From Streptomyces qinglanensis (GTDB lineage: Bacteria > Actinomycetota > Actinomycetes > Streptomycetales > Streptomycetaceae): a DNA stretch of 64,000 nt. The translations under genes and the position numbers were made by a program. Shown here one piece after another: positions 19,295 through 27,971 of the stretch. Numbering within the stretch: the first letter of the stretch is position 1; the number at the start of each line of letters is the position of its first letter. The stretch lies in contig NZ_FOGO01000002.1 of the NCBI RefSeq assembly GCF_900111245.1, positions 186,001-250,000 of the forward strand, read 5' to 3'. The notes below the pieces were generated by a model. It was not told where the DNA came from. It was given only the letters and a program-made list of their open reading frames with translations, and ran no database searches.

Positions 19295-19315
19295 CTTGAG
19301 CCGGGCCGACTCAAC
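19295..19315. promoter_or_regulatory. HAIR operator 2 of the dnaK operon
   Basis: CTTGAGC-N7-ACTCAAC has the same 7-7-7 geometry with mismatch only at the outer pair. It starts 52 bp beyond operator 1, about five helical turns, so HspR dimers on the two sites could face the same side of the DNA. Confidence 0.85.
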
Positions 19316-19647
19316 CTCTATGACTACGGTGCGCGCATACGTCCCTGCGGGGAGGCGCGGAGAGGCGCCCGCCAGGGCGTACGGACCGGTGGACGACCGC
19401 GGGGTCGGCGCCTCCGCGGAAGGGCCGGCGCCTCCGTGGCGGCGTCGGCACCCCCGGCGGCGGGGAGGGCCGGCGCCCCTCCGGCGGGACGCGGCGGACG
19501 CGGTACCCCTCTGGCGGGACCGGGGACTCCGCGGCGGGCCCGGGACCCCGCGCCGACGGGGCCCGCCCGTGCGGGGCGACGCAAATCACCGGGGTGCGCG
19601 GTGCAGGGAGCGGCGACGAGTGGGTAGTCTCGTACGGACTGGATAAG

Positions 19648-19661
19648 TTACTGCTTAGTAA
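19648..19661. promoter_or_regulatory. Candidate operator upstream of the EtfD-like gene
   Basis: TTACT-GCTT-AGTAA is a 5-bp perfect inverted repeat in an otherwise very GC-rich region, 30 bp before the start codon. The form suits a TetR-type dimer. Its identity is inferred only from symmetry and base composition. Confidence 0.45.
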
Positions 19662-19690
19662 ACGCCGCCTCCGTGCTCCGAGGAGCCGCT

Positions 19691-22015
19691 ATGCAACTCG
19701 CCGCGATCGTCGTCACGCTGCTGCTCACCGCGGTCGGCGTTGCGCTGTTCGCCCGCGCCATTGCGCAGATCTACCGCTTCGTCAGGCTCGGCCAGCCACT
19801 GCCCGCGGGTACCCGCAAGGACAGCCCCAAGCAGCGAACGGCCACGCTGGCCCGGGAGTTCCTCGGGCACACGAGGATGAACAGGTGGGGCGTGGTGGGC
19901 GTCGCCCACTGGTTCGTGGCGATCGGCTTCCTCACCCTGCCGCCGACCATCGTCAACGCCTACGGCCAGCTCTTCCAGGCCGACTGGACGCTGCCGGTCA
20001 TCGGCGGCTGGCTGCCGTACGAGATGTACATCGAGTTCATCGGCTTCGCGACCACCGTCGGGATCGCCGTCCTGATGGTGATCCGGCTGCTGAGCCTGCC
20101 CTCCCGCGCGGGCCGCAAGTCGCGCTTCGCGGGCTCGAAGATGGGCCAGGCGTACTTCGTCGAGTACGTCATCTTCGTCATCGGCCTGGCCATCATGATG
20201 CTGCGCGGCCTCGAGGGCGCCCTGCACCACGTGGACAGCTACGAGCCGGCCTACTTCCTCTCCTACCCGCTGGTCGCGGCCTACAACGGGCTCGACACCG
20301 GCGCGCTGCAGAACCTCGTCTACCTCTGGGCGCTGATCAAGCTGGGCACGACCATGATCTGGATGATCACGGTCGGCCTGAACACCAACATGGGTGTGGC
20401 CTGGCACCGGTTCCTGGCGTTCTTCAACATCTGGTTCAAGCGGGAGGCCACCGGCGGCGCGTCGCTCGGCGAGCTCCAGCCGATGATGTCCGGCGGCAAG
20501 GTCATCGACTTCGAGACGGCCCTGGACGACAGCGACGAGGACGCCGAGGAGGTCCGCTTCGGCGCCTCCCAGGTCGAGGACTTCTCCTGGAAGGGCATCC
20601 TCGACTTCTCCACCTGCACCGAGTGCGGCCGCTGCCAGTCGCAGTGCCCCGCCTGGAACACCGGCAAGCCCCTCTCGCCGAAGCTGCTGATCATGTCGCT
20701 GCGCGACCACGCGTACGCCAAGGCCCCGTATCTGCTGGCGGGCGGCGGCAAGACGATGGAGGGCGCGGAGAAGGCGACCGAGGAGCAGCTCAAGGACGTC
20801 CCGGCGGCCGCGCTGGCCGAGGCGGAGCGCCCGCTGGTGGGCACCGCCGAGGAGAACGGCGTCATCGACCCGGACGTGCTGTGGTCCTGCACCACCTGCG
20901 GCGCCTGCGTCGAGCAGTGCCCCGTCGACATCGAGCACATCGACCACATCGTCGACATGCGCCGCTACCAGGTGATGATCGAGAGCGCGTTCCCCTCCGA
21001 GGCGGGGACGATGCTCAAGAACCTGGAGAAGAAGGGCAACCCCTGGGGCCTGGCCAAGAAGCAGCGGCTGGAGTGGACCAAGGAGATCCAGCAGGACGCG
21101 GGCTTCGAGGTGCCGATCGTCGGCAAGACGATCGAGGACCTGACCGAGGTCGAGTACCTGTACTGGGTCGGCTGCGCCGGCGCCCTGGAGGACCGCGCGA
21201 AGAAGACCACGAAGGCGTTCGCCGAGCTGCTGCACATCGCGGGCGTCAACTTCGCCATCATGGGCGGCGACGAGAAGTGCACCGGTGACTCGGCCCGCCG
21301 GCTGGGCAACGAGTTCCTCTTCCAGCAGCTCGGCGAAGAGAACGTGGGCACGCTGAACGCGGCCTTCGGCGAGTCCCTCGGCGAGGACGGCGAGGTGGAC
21401 CCGGCGACGCAGAAGCCGAAGTCCGCGAAGAAGATCGTCGCGACCTGCCCGCACTGCTTCAACACGCTGGCGAACGAGTACCCGCAGCTCGGCGGGCACT
21501 ACGAGGTCATCCACCACACCCAGCTGCTCCAGCACCTCATCGACGAGGGCAGGCTGGTGCCGGTCACCCCGGTCGAGGGTCTGATCACCTACCACGACCC
21601 CTGCTACCTCGGCCGCCACAACAAGGTCTACACCCCGCCCCGCGAGATCATCGGCCGGGTGCCGGGCCTGCGCAACGAGGAGATGCACCGGCACAAGGAG
21701 CGCGGCTTCTGCTGCGGCGCCGGCGGCGCCCGGATGTGGATGGAGGAGCGCATCGGCAAGCGGGTCAACAACGAGCGCGTGGACGAGGCGCTGTCCCTCG
21801 ATCCGGACATCGTCTCCACGGCCTGCCCGTTCTGCCTCGTCATGCTGACCGACTCGGTCAACGGCAAGAAGAACGACGGCAAGGCCAAGGAAACGCTGCA
21901 GGTCGTGGACGTGGCTCAGCTCCTGCTGGACTCGGTGAAGACACCCGGCGAGCCCCCGGCGGCCGACGGCGAGACGGAGAAGGACCCGGAGCCCGAGCCG
22001 GAGCCCGCCTCGTAG
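19691..22015 (+). CDS. Membrane Fe-S oxidoreductase, EtfD-like (CCG-domain)
   Basis: A 774-residue membrane oxidoreductase resembling mycobacterial EtfD (Rv0338c), which passes electrons from fatty-acid beta-oxidation (via ETF) to menaquinone. The ATG at 19691 has GGAG 5 bp upstream. The N-terminal ~250 residues hold about five helices (AIVVTLLLTAVGVALFARAI; VGVAHWFVAIGFLTL). Two 4Fe-4S motifs follow: CTECGRCQSQCP and CTTCGACVEQCP. The C-terminal half has heterodisulfide-reductase CCG-type cysteine blocks (CPHCFNTL, DPCYLGRHN, GFCCGAGGARMW). An acidic PEPEPEP tail ends it. It is monogenic, with a hairpin at 22057-22084. I infer the electron partner from the family only. Confidence 0.88.
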   Translation: MQLAAIVVTLLLTAVGVALFARAIAQIYRFVRLGQPLPAGTRKDSPKQRTATLAREFLGHTRMNRWGVVGVAHWFVAIGFLTLPPTIVNAYGQLFQADWTLPVIGGWLPYEMYIEFIGFATTVGIAVLMVIRLLSLPSRAGRKSRFAGSKMGQAYFVEYVIFVIGLAIMMLRGLEGALHHVDSYEPAYFLSYPLVAAYNGLDTGALQNLVYLWALIKLGTTMIWMITVGLNTNMGVAWHRFLAFFNIWFKREATGGASLGELQPMMSGGKVIDFETALDDSDEDAEEVRFGASQVEDFSWKGILDFSTCTECGRCQSQCPAWNTGKPLSPKLLIMSLRDHAYAKAPYLLAGGGKTMEGAEKATEEQLKDVPAAALAEAERPLVGTAEENGVIDPDVLWSCTTCGACVEQCPVDIEHIDHIVDMRRYQVMIESAFPSEAGTMLKNLEKKGNPWGLAKKQRLEWTKEIQQDAGFEVPIVGKTIEDLTEVEYLYWVGCAGALEDRAKKTTKAFAELLHIAGVNFAIMGGDEKCTGDSARRLGNEFLFQQLGEENVGTLNAAFGESLGEDGEVDPATQKPKSAKKIVATCPHCFNTLANEYPQLGGHYEVIHHTQLLQHLIDEGRLVPVTPVEGLITYHDPCYLGRHNKVYTPPREIIGRVPGLRNEEMHRHKERGFCCGAGGARMWMEERIGKRVNNERVDEALSLDPDIVSTACPFCLVMLTDSVNGKKNDGKAKETLQVVDVAQLLLDSVKTPGEPPAADGETEKDPEPEPEPAS

Positions 22016-22056
22016 CGCCCGGATGGCCTGAACCTGGTACTTCGCACCCTCGCGAT

Positions 22057-22084
22057 GGCCGGTCCCGTATCCACGGGGCCGGCC
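22057..22084 (+). terminator. Terminator after the EtfD-like gene
   Basis: Hairpin GGCCGGTCCCG / CGGGGCCGGCC with a 6-base loop, 11 pairs including one G-U, about 40 bp after the stop codon. Confidence 0.65.
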
Positions 22085-22243
22085 GTTGCGCGTTTTCCGG
22101 CAAGTCGTGGTCAAATGCGATCAGTTAACGCACCACACGAGCCAAACCACGGTCGCGGTATACCCATTGCCGCGTACCGGGCCTAGCCTCCTAACCGCAC
22201 GTACGCGGAGCGGAGCAGCAGGACAGGCGAGGAGGAGCAGCAG

Positions 22244-22564
22244 GTGGCGGACCGCGAGGCCCCGGGCCCTACGGCCCAGGACGGACCGGCCGAAAACGGC
22301 CGGCCGCCGGACCCCGGCCCGCGCACGGTCACCCGGAGCCGACCCTCGGCCCGGTCCGCGGCCCGGTTCGCCGCCCGATCCACCTCGCGGTCCGCCGTCA
22401 GGTCCGCCGCCCGGCCCGTCTCCCGGCCCGCCCGGTCCGCCCGGTCCGACTCCCGGCCCGGCTCCCGGCCCGCCCGGTCCGGCTCCCGGCCCGTCTCCCG
22501 GACCGCCCGGTCCGCCGCCCGGCCCATCTCCCGGTCAACAGCCCGGGAAGGTGCCGCATGCTGA
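22244..22564 (+). CDS. Low-complexity Arg/Ser/Pro-rich ORF overlapping the ATPase start
   Basis: A 106-residue ORF with a GTG start at 22244 preceded by GAGGAG, ending in TGA at 22562-22564, 7 bp inside the next gene. From about residue 30 it is a degenerate SRPARS/SARP repeat with 10-12 positive charges, built from tandem CCCGGCCCG-type DNA. It may be a real basic protein translationally coupled to the anti-sigma-like ATPase. It may equally be a repeat-rich leader with no protein product. I recognise no family. Confidence 0.35.
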   Translation: MADREAPGPTAQDGPAENGRPPDPGPRTVTRSRPSARSAARFAARSTSRSAVRSAARPVSRPARSARSDSRPGSRPARSGSRPVSRTARSAARPISRSTAREGAAC

Positions 22565-22962
22565 CGCCCGAACTGCTGTGCCGACTGCGCTTCACCCTCC
22601 GCGACCTGCCCAGACTGCGGGCCGAGGTCGAGGCACGGGCCGCGTCGGCGGGGCTGGGCGAGCCACGCCGGGGCGAGTTCGTCGTCGCGGTCGACGCCGT
22701 GGCCACCAACGCCGTCGAACACGCGGGCGGCGGCGGACAACTCGTGCTGCGCCACCTGGCCGGCGAGCTGGAATGCCAGGTCGCCGACTCCGGCCCCGGC
22801 TTCACGGAGGACGTCATCCCCGAACTGCTGCCCGGCCTGGACGGCGCCACGAGCGGGCGCGGCCTGTGGCTGGCCCGACTGGTGACCGACCGGCTGACCG
22901 TGGCCGGCGGAACCGGCCAGGGCGCCGTCGTCACCTTCGCCGTCCGCCTCCCGGGAGAGTGA
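22558..22962 (+). CDS. Anti-sigma-factor-like serine kinase ATPase (HATPase_c, RsbW type)
   Basis: A 134-residue single-domain GHKL ATPase of the kind that acts as an anti-sigma or anti-anti-sigma kinase. The N box is VVAVDAVATNAVEHAGG (asparagine in TNAVEH), the G1 box QVADSGPGF (DxGxG), and G2 TSGRGLWLARLVTD. It lacks transmembrane and sensor parts. The ATG at 22558 has GGAAGG 7 bp upstream and overlaps the preceding ORF. No sigma factor or antagonist gene is adjacent, so its partner cannot be named. Streptomyces carry many such orphan ATPases. Confidence 0.85.
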   Translation: MLTPELLCRLRFTLRDLPRLRAEVEARAASAGLGEPRRGEFVVAVDAVATNAVEHAGGGGQLVLRHLAGELECQVADSGPGFTEDVIPELLPGLDGATSGRGLWLARLVTDRLTVAGGTGQGAVVTFAVRLPGE

Positions 22963-23157
22963 CCTCCGCCCGGGAGTGACCTCCCTCCGGAGGAGCGGGC
23001 CCTCCTCCCCCGTTCCTTCCCGGCCGGGCCGCCTCCCCCTGCGGTGGGGGTCACATCAGCCGGTTCCCCTAGGGGATGTCACAGGTCAGCAGCGATGTCC
23101 GGCCATCTCGCCCGGCCGTGGCACACGTAACCCGCGGAACACGGTACGTTCGATCGC

Positions 23158-24174
23158 GTGGCTGGTTTCAGGAGCGGACGCGGCCGGGACTCCCGGGGCG
23201 CGCAGCAGCATGGGCAGTACCCGCAGCACCCCTCGGGTCCACCGTACCCGCAGGGCCCGGGGGCAGGACCAGGCCCCGGTCCAGGGCCCGCGCCCGGCCC
23301 CTGGCAGGGCGGCGCGCAGCACGGCGAGCCGGAGTACTTCGGTGACCCGCAGCCGCACTACGGCGGACCGCAGGGCCCCGGCCCGGGTCCCGGCCGCGGT
23401 CCCGGTCCCGGTCCCGGTGCGCACGGCGGACAGCCCGGTGCCCCGCAGGGCTGGCACGGGCAGGACCCGCACGCCAACAACCCGGGCAACACCCAGGCGT
23501 TCAGCATCCACGATCCGTACGGCGGCCCCGGCCCCGATCCCTACGGTCCCGGCGGTGGCCCCGGTCCGGACGGCTACGGGTACACCGACGGCGCGACGTA
23601 CCACGCGGGCAATTCCCCCGCCCCGCCGCCAGGCCCCCGGCTGCACTGGAAGGACCTGCTGACCGGAATCGTGCTGCGGCCGAACGCCACGTTCTGGCAG
23701 ATGCGCGACTACCCGGTGTGGGCCCCCGCGCTGATCGTCACGTTCGTCTACGGGCTGCTCGCGGTCTTCGGCCTCGACCAGGCGCGCGAGGACGTCCTCC
23801 ACACGGCGCTCTCGCAGGCCGTCCCGTACGTGCTGATCACCGGCGTGGCCGTGGTGATCGCGGGGCTGATCCTGGGCACCGTCACCCACACGCTGGCCCG
23901 GCAGTTCGGCGGCGACGGCTCATGGCAGCCCACCGTCGGACTCGCCATGCTGATCATGTCCCTCACGGACGCCCCGCGACTGCTGTTCGCCCTGTTCCTG
24001 GGCGGCACGGCCACCTTCGTCCAGGCCGTCGGATGGGCGACCTGGGTACTCGCCGGGTTCCTGTTCACCTCGATGGTCAGCCGCTCCCACGACCTGCCCT
24101 GGCCCAAGGCCCTCGGTGCCTCCGCCATCCAGATGCTGGCCCTGCTGTTCCTGATCAAGCTGGGCACGCTGTAG
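23158..24174 (+). CDS. Yip1 family membrane protein with Pro/Gly-rich N-terminus
   Basis: A 338-residue protein from a GTG start at 23158. The first ~165 residues are a disordered Pro/Gly/Gln-rich cytoplasmic arm (PGPGPGP, GPDPYGPGGG). The rest is a Yip1-type domain with about five helices (WAPALIVTFVYGLLAVFGL; YVLITGVAVVIAGLILGTV; LAMLIMSLTDAPRLLFALFL; VGWATWVLAGFLFTSMV; IQMLALLFLIKLGTL). The signature-like opening LHWKDLLTGIVLRPNATFWQMRDYP is typical of actinobacterial Yip1 proteins. Function is unknown. The gene is convergent with the SGNH hydrolase gene. Confidence 0.85.
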   Translation: MAGFRSGRGRDSRGAQQHGQYPQHPSGPPYPQGPGAGPGPGPGPAPGPWQGGAQHGEPEYFGDPQPHYGGPQGPGPGPGRGPGPGPGAHGGQPGAPQGWHGQDPHANNPGNTQAFSIHDPYGGPGPDPYGPGGGPGPDGYGYTDGATYHAGNSPAPPPGPRLHWKDLLTGIVLRPNATFWQMRDYPVWAPALIVTFVYGLLAVFGLDQAREDVLHTALSQAVPYVLITGVAVVIAGLILGTVTHTLARQFGGDGSWQPTVGLAMLIMSLTDAPRLLFALFLGGTATFVQAVGWATWVLAGFLFTSMVSRSHDLPWPKALGASAIQMLALLFLIKLGTL

Positions 24175-24212
24175 GTCCGGCCGCCGGGCGGTGCGGCCCG
24201 GTCGCTTCCGCG

Positions 24213-24259
24213 TCCGTACGCTCCGGGCCCGTACGCTTCCGGCCCGTACGCTTCCGGGG
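24213..24259. repeat. 15-bp tandem repeat (CCGTACGCTTCCGGC)
   Basis: Three near-perfect copies with period 15 lie between the stop codons of two convergent genes, followed by a duplicated CGCCGCACGGGGTGCC pair at about 24309-24345. There is no coding role. Confidence 0.75.
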
Positions 24260-24391
24260 CCGCCTCCAGGACCGTAGGACCGTACGGAAGGCGTCCCGGG
24301 CCGGGGCGCGCCGCCGCACGGGGTGCCCCGCCGCACGGGGTGCCCCGGCACTGCGGAGGCACCCCGCCCACGGGAACGACGGCTCAACAGC

Positions 24392-25957
24392 TCAGCCGGC
24401 GAACCGCTGCGCCGCCGACCCGTCGCACGCGGCGAGCCGCGCCCGGTCCTCGGCGCCCGGCAGCGTCATGCACAGCCCGGTGTCCCCGGCGGGCCGGAAC
24501 GTGGACCCGTTCCGCACGAACTGCTGCGCACCGGCCCCGGAGCAGTTGCCGAGTTCCAGCCCGGCCCCGTCCCGGACCGCGCCGTCGCTCTGCACGCACC
24601 GGTCGTGGGTCTGGCCCGCGTAGAGCGCCTTGCCCTGCGCGTCGTACCACCACTGCTGGTTGCGCTTGTCCGCCGCCCCGCAGGCCCAGCCGCGCACGTC
24701 CGTGCCGACCGCGCTCGCGGCCCCGTCGGCGTCCAGGCAGCTCCCGGTGCCCTCGTTCCGCAGCGGCCCGAAGGCGTCGTCCCAGGCGAGCCGGTAGAGC
24801 TTCGGCTCGCCGCGGCCGGCGGGATCCGCGCAGGAGGCTTCCCGTACGCCCTGCTGCCCGGCCCGGTACATCTCGGTGAAGCACGCGGCGAACGCGCCGT
24901 GTCCGCGCACGTTCGGGTGGAAGGACTGGCGGACCGAGTTGGAGTCCGGCGGGAACGGATTGGTGAGGTCCACGTACAGCCCGCGGGCCCAGGTGTTCTC
25001 CATGCACACCTCGTGGCCGTGGAAGAGCCGGGAGGCGTCCAGGAAGCCGGCCCCGGTGTGCGCGGCGGCCGCCCTGATGCCCTTCTCGAACTTCGGCACC
25101 GCCGTGTTGCGGCCCCAGGCGGCGTCACTGGTGTAGCCGACGCAGCCGCCGATCAGCTTGCCGGGGAACTTGGGGTTGTCCTTGATGTCCGGACCGATGG
25201 GGCTGGGGTAGGCCATCAGGACGAGCTGGTAGTCGTCGTCCGCGTAGCCCGCGTCGCGCATCACCGTCCGCAGGTCGCCCACGGTCCGCTCCACCTTGGG
25301 CACCAGGCCGTCGACCCGGTCCTGCCAGCCGGGGTCGTACTTGGGCTCGCACCGTCCCTGGAAGGTCAGATAGCGGGTGACGCAGTCGGTCATCACCGGC
25401 CCGAACTGCAGGTCGTCGTTGGCCCCGACGACGAGCATGATCTGCTTGAGGCGGGTGTTGCGTGCCTTGATGGCCAGGCTGTCGCTCTGCACCAGCTCGT
25501 CGGCGTACTGCTTGCTGCCGCCGATCCGGATGTTCTCGGTGCTCGCACCGGAGCAGGCCACGTTGTACGTCACGTCGGCGTCGATGCCCGTACGGTGTAC
25601 GGCCGCATCCGGCGACCGGTGGCACCAGTTGTCCGGACCGTTGGTGCCCGGCTCGTAGGTGCCGACACCCTCCCCGGAGATCTCGCTGTCGCCGAGCGAG
25701 ATGAGGCTCGTGCTGCGCTCGTCCAGCGGCCGCTCCTCCGGGCTGCCGTAGAGCTCCCGGGCCTCCTCCGCCCGGATCTTCTCCAACGCGGGCGGCAGCG
25801 CCGTACTCACACGGGCGTCCGCCTTCGCGACCGCCCCGCTCGCGACCGCCCCGCTCGTGGCAGCCCCACTCGTGGGCGCGGCAGCCGCCGCGCCCGCACC
25901 TCCGCACACCATGAGCAGAGCCGCCGCGAGCGCGGTCGCGGATCTCCTACGCGCCAT
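24392..25957 (-). CDS. Secreted SGNH/GDSL hydrolase with C-terminal ricin-type lectin domain
   Basis: A 521-residue exported esterase/lipase-like enzyme. The signal peptide is at residues 1-28 (RRRSATALAAALLMVCGGAGAAAAAP). The SGNH core starts LISLGDSEISGEGVG (nucleophile in GDSE, variant of GDSL), with ACSGAST, LVVGANDD (GxND) and the catalytic SFHPNVRGHGAFA (DxxH equivalent in HPN-H). From about residue 390 a ricin B-like beta-trefoil with QxW-type repeats (NQQWWYD; QSDGAVRDGAGLELGNC; RLAACDGSAAQRFAG) probably binds carbohydrate. Cysteines in pairs fit extracellular folding. The target polymer or lipid is unknown. Confidence 0.88.
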   Translation of the reverse strand: MARRRSATALAAALLMVCGGAGAAAAAPTSGAATSGAVASGAVAKADARVSTALPPALEKIRAEEARELYGSPEERPLDERSTSLISLGDSEISGEGVGTYEPGTNGPDNWCHRSPDAAVHRTGIDADVTYNVACSGASTENIRIGGSKQYADELVQSDSLAIKARNTRLKQIMLVVGANDDLQFGPVMTDCVTRYLTFQGRCEPKYDPGWQDRVDGLVPKVERTVGDLRTVMRDAGYADDDYQLVLMAYPSPIGPDIKDNPKFPGKLIGGCVGYTSDAAWGRNTAVPKFEKGIRAAAAHTGAGFLDASRLFHGHEVCMENTWARGLYVDLTNPFPPDSNSVRQSFHPNVRGHGAFAACFTEMYRAGQQGVREASCADPAGRGEPKLYRLAWDDAFGPLRNEGTGSCLDADGAASAVGTDVRGWACGAADKRNQQWWYDAQGKALYAGQTHDRCVQSDGAVRDGAGLELGNCSGAGAQQFVRNGSTFRPAGDTGLCMTLPGAEDRARLAACDGSAAQRFAG

Positions 25958-26118
25958 CAGGTGGTCTCCCTACGGCCGGCAACATTGTTACCAGCGGTAC
26001 CTACCCGCAAGTACCGGAGAAGGGAACCACCCGCGCGGGCCCCAGCGCACCGCGCTCACCCTCGACACCGCGCCGCCACGGCGGAGTTGACCGGCGCCGC
26101 CGGCCTCCCGACCCACCC

Positions 26119-26628
26119 TCAGGCGTCGAGAACCTGACCCTCCCGGCGGACCACAGGGGGCTCGACGGACCAAGGGAAATTGATCCACTGGTCCGTCCGC
26201 TTCCAGACGTAGTCGCACTTCACCAAGGAATGGGGCTTCTCGTAGACGACCGCGCTGCGCGCCTCGGCCACATGCTCGGCGCAGAAGTCCTGCACCAGCT
26301 TCAACGTCTTTCCGGTGTCGGCGACGTCGTCGGCGATGAGCACCTTCTTGCGGCTGAGATCGACGACATTGGGGACCGGAGGCAACATCACCGGCATAGC
26401 CAGCGTTTCCCCCACGCCGGTATAGAACTCGACATTCATCACATGAAGGTTCTTCACGTCGAGCGCATAGCCCAGGCCACCTGCCACGAAGAGCCCGCCA
26501 CGGGCGATGGAGAGGATGATGTCCGGCTCGTACCCGTCGTCGGCCACCTGCTGCGCCAGCTCCCGGATGGCCTGCCCGAAGAGGCTGTAGGTCAGGTTCT
26601 CGCGCTCGTGCGCCTGCTCGTCACTCAC
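26119..26628 (-). CDS. Phosphoribosyltransferase (PRTase type I)
   Basis: A 169-residue cytosolic PRTase. The GTG at 26628 gives VSDEQAHERENLTYS. The PRPP loop is VLIADDVADTGKTL (acidic pair DD), with ILSIARGGLFVAGGLGYAL as the pyrophosphate-loop region. It resembles the xanthine/hypoxanthine-guanine PRTase-like group widespread in actinobacteria; the base specificity is not evident. It lies 86 bp downstream of dcd on the same strand, a likely nucleotide-salvage pair. The sequence upstream in frame belongs to dcd DNA and was excluded because the GTG start fits the domain edge. Confidence 0.85.
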   Translation of the reverse strand: MSDEQAHERENLTYSLFGQAIRELAQQVADDGYEPDIILSIARGGLFVAGGLGYALDVKNLHVMNVEFYTGVGETLAMPVMLPPVPNVVDLSRKKVLIADDVADTGKTLKLVQDFCAEHVAEARSAVVYEKPHSLVKCDYVWKRTDQWINFPWSVEPPVVRREGQVLDA

Positions 26629-26714
26629 AGGTGGCCCTCTGCTCTCTCGTCCCTCAGTTGCTCGACCGGCCGCCCGGCCGGTCACCCGGCAGGCCACTCG
26701 GCCGCGGATCCGCC

Positions 26715-27290
26715 TCAGACATGGGTCCGGTGAAAGTTCAGATACGAGCGGGAGGGGGTGGGCCCGCGCTGACCCTGATAGCGGGAGCCGTACCGCGCCG
26801 AGCCGTACGGGAACTCCGCGGGAGTCGTCAGCCGGAACATGCACAGCTGGCCGATCTTCATACCGGGCCACAGCTTCATGGGCAGCGTCGCCACATTGGA
26901 CAGCTCGAGCGTCACATGGCCGGAGAAGCCCGGGTCGATGAAGCCCGCCGTCGAGTGCGTCAGCAGCCCCAGCCGCCCCAGCGAGCTCTTCCCCTCCAGC
27001 CGCGAGGCCACGTCCTCCGGCAACGTGATCACCTCGTAGGTGGACGCCAGCACGAACTCCCCGGGGTGCAGGATGAACGGCTCGTCGCCCTCGGCCTCGA
27101 TCAGCCGCGTCAGATCGGGCTGCTCGACGGCGGGGTCGATGTGCGGATACCGGTGGTTCTCGAACACCCGGAAGTAGCGGTCCAGTCGCACGTCCACACT
27201 CGAGGGCTGCACCATGGCCGGATCGTAGGGATCGATCCGCACCCGGCCGGCATCGATCTCGGCCCGGATGTCCTTGTCTGAGAGAAGCAC
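26715..27290 (-). CDS. dcd: dCTP deaminase
   Basis: Deaminates dCTP to dUTP for dTMP synthesis; homotrimer, cytosolic. It has 191 residues from the ATG at 27290. Family marks are [41 protein letters not shown], the catalytic block [36 protein letters not shown] (with the glutamate and the S-S-L-R set), and GQLCMFRL. The C-terminal [20 protein letters not shown] closes over the nucleotide. It could be bifunctional (dUTP-hydrolysing), but the monofunctional type is the more common in Streptomyces. Confidence 0.97.
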   Translation of the reverse strand: MLLSDKDIRAEIDAGRVRIDPYDPAMVQPSSVDVRLDRYFRVFENHRYPHIDPAVEQPDLTRLIEAEGDEPFILHPGEFVLASTYEVITLPEDVASRLEGKSSLGRLGLLTHSTAGFIDPGFSGHVTLELSNVATLPMKLWPGMKIGQLCMFRLTTPAEFPYGSARYGSRYQGQRGPTPSRSYLNFHRTHV

Positions 27291-27381
27291 GGGCCGAGAC
27301 TACGCGCACGAGACGGGGCCGGCCCAATCGGACCGGCCCCGCGACACCGAGAGCGCCCCCGCACAGGGGGACGCCGCGCCC

Positions 27382-27549
27382 TCATCCCTTCCGCTGCCGC
27401 ACCACGGGCACCGCCTGCCGCAGCCGCCCGCACTGGGGGCAGCGCAACAACCGCCCAGGGCCGATCCGGGAGGTTCCGAGCTGCTGCATCGGGAACGTCG
27501 TGGTGCTGAATACATGCCCCTCGGCACACCGGACGACAGTGGATTCCAT
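27382..27549 (-). CDS. Small zinc-ribbon protein
   Basis: A 55-residue protein starting MESTVVRCAEGHVFSTTTFP at the ATG at 27549, with GAGGGAAG upstream. Cysteine 8 with H12 (CAEGH) and CPQCGR near residue 37 form a probable zinc knuckle, though one ligand pair is C/H and only three or four ligands are clear. The middle MQQLGTSRIGPGRLLRCPQC is conserved in Streptomyces homologues as I recall them. The tail is basic. It may be a nucleic-acid or ribosome-associated protein; nothing in the context tells which. Confidence 0.65.
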   Translation of the reverse strand: MESTVVRCAEGHVFSTTTFPMQQLGTSRIGPGRLLRCPQCGRLRQAVPVVRQRKG

Positions 27550-27971
27550 CGCTTCCCTCTCCCCAGTCACGTGGATGCGTGGACGACAAAAGCCACGTTA
27601 GGGGATGAGTCCGACGCTCTGACGCCCGGCACTCCGCCCCCACCGTACGCCCCTCAACTCACCCACCGAGCCGCCCGGAACACCCCACGGACACCCTCGA
27701 AACCCCTGGGACATCACGCGGGACACCACCCGGGACAGGCCCCGGACCACGGCACCGGGCACGCCGAAGCGACACGGGCGACCCACGATGACAACGACGG
27801 AACAGCACCGGCGAACCGGGCCGGCGCAGGCCGACCCCCACCACCTCCGGAGGCCCCACGACGACGCCTCCGCACACCTCCCGGAACAGCGAAAAGACCC
27901 AGGCCGTATGCGACCGGGGTCCGCCATGGGGTAGAGTGTCCGACGACGAGCCAGCCCATATCCGGCTCCTC
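27550..27971. other. Spacer upstream of tRNA-Gly
   Basis: About 420 bp without a credible gene: coding potential in both directions is poor and the text is CGGG/CACC-rich. The only structure is the tRNA promoter proposed at 27909-27937. Confidence 0.5.
27909..27937 (+). promoter_or_regulatory. Candidate promoter of tRNA-Gly(CCC)
   Basis: TGCGAC (27909-27914) and TAGAGT (27932-27937) are separated by 17 bp and end 34 bp before the mature tRNA. The -10 is good, the -35 weak. Confidence 0.45.

Larger units (their letters stand above)
19222..19690. other. dnaK / EtfD-like divergent intergenic region
   Basis: This 469-bp divergent control region has HspR operators and the dnaK promoter on the left (19243-19315). 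A GC-rich stretch with loose GGCGCCTCCG-type repeats (19370-19560) carries no credible gene. On the right is a 14-bp palindrome (19648-19661) ahead of the oxidoreductase start. Confidence 0.6.
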
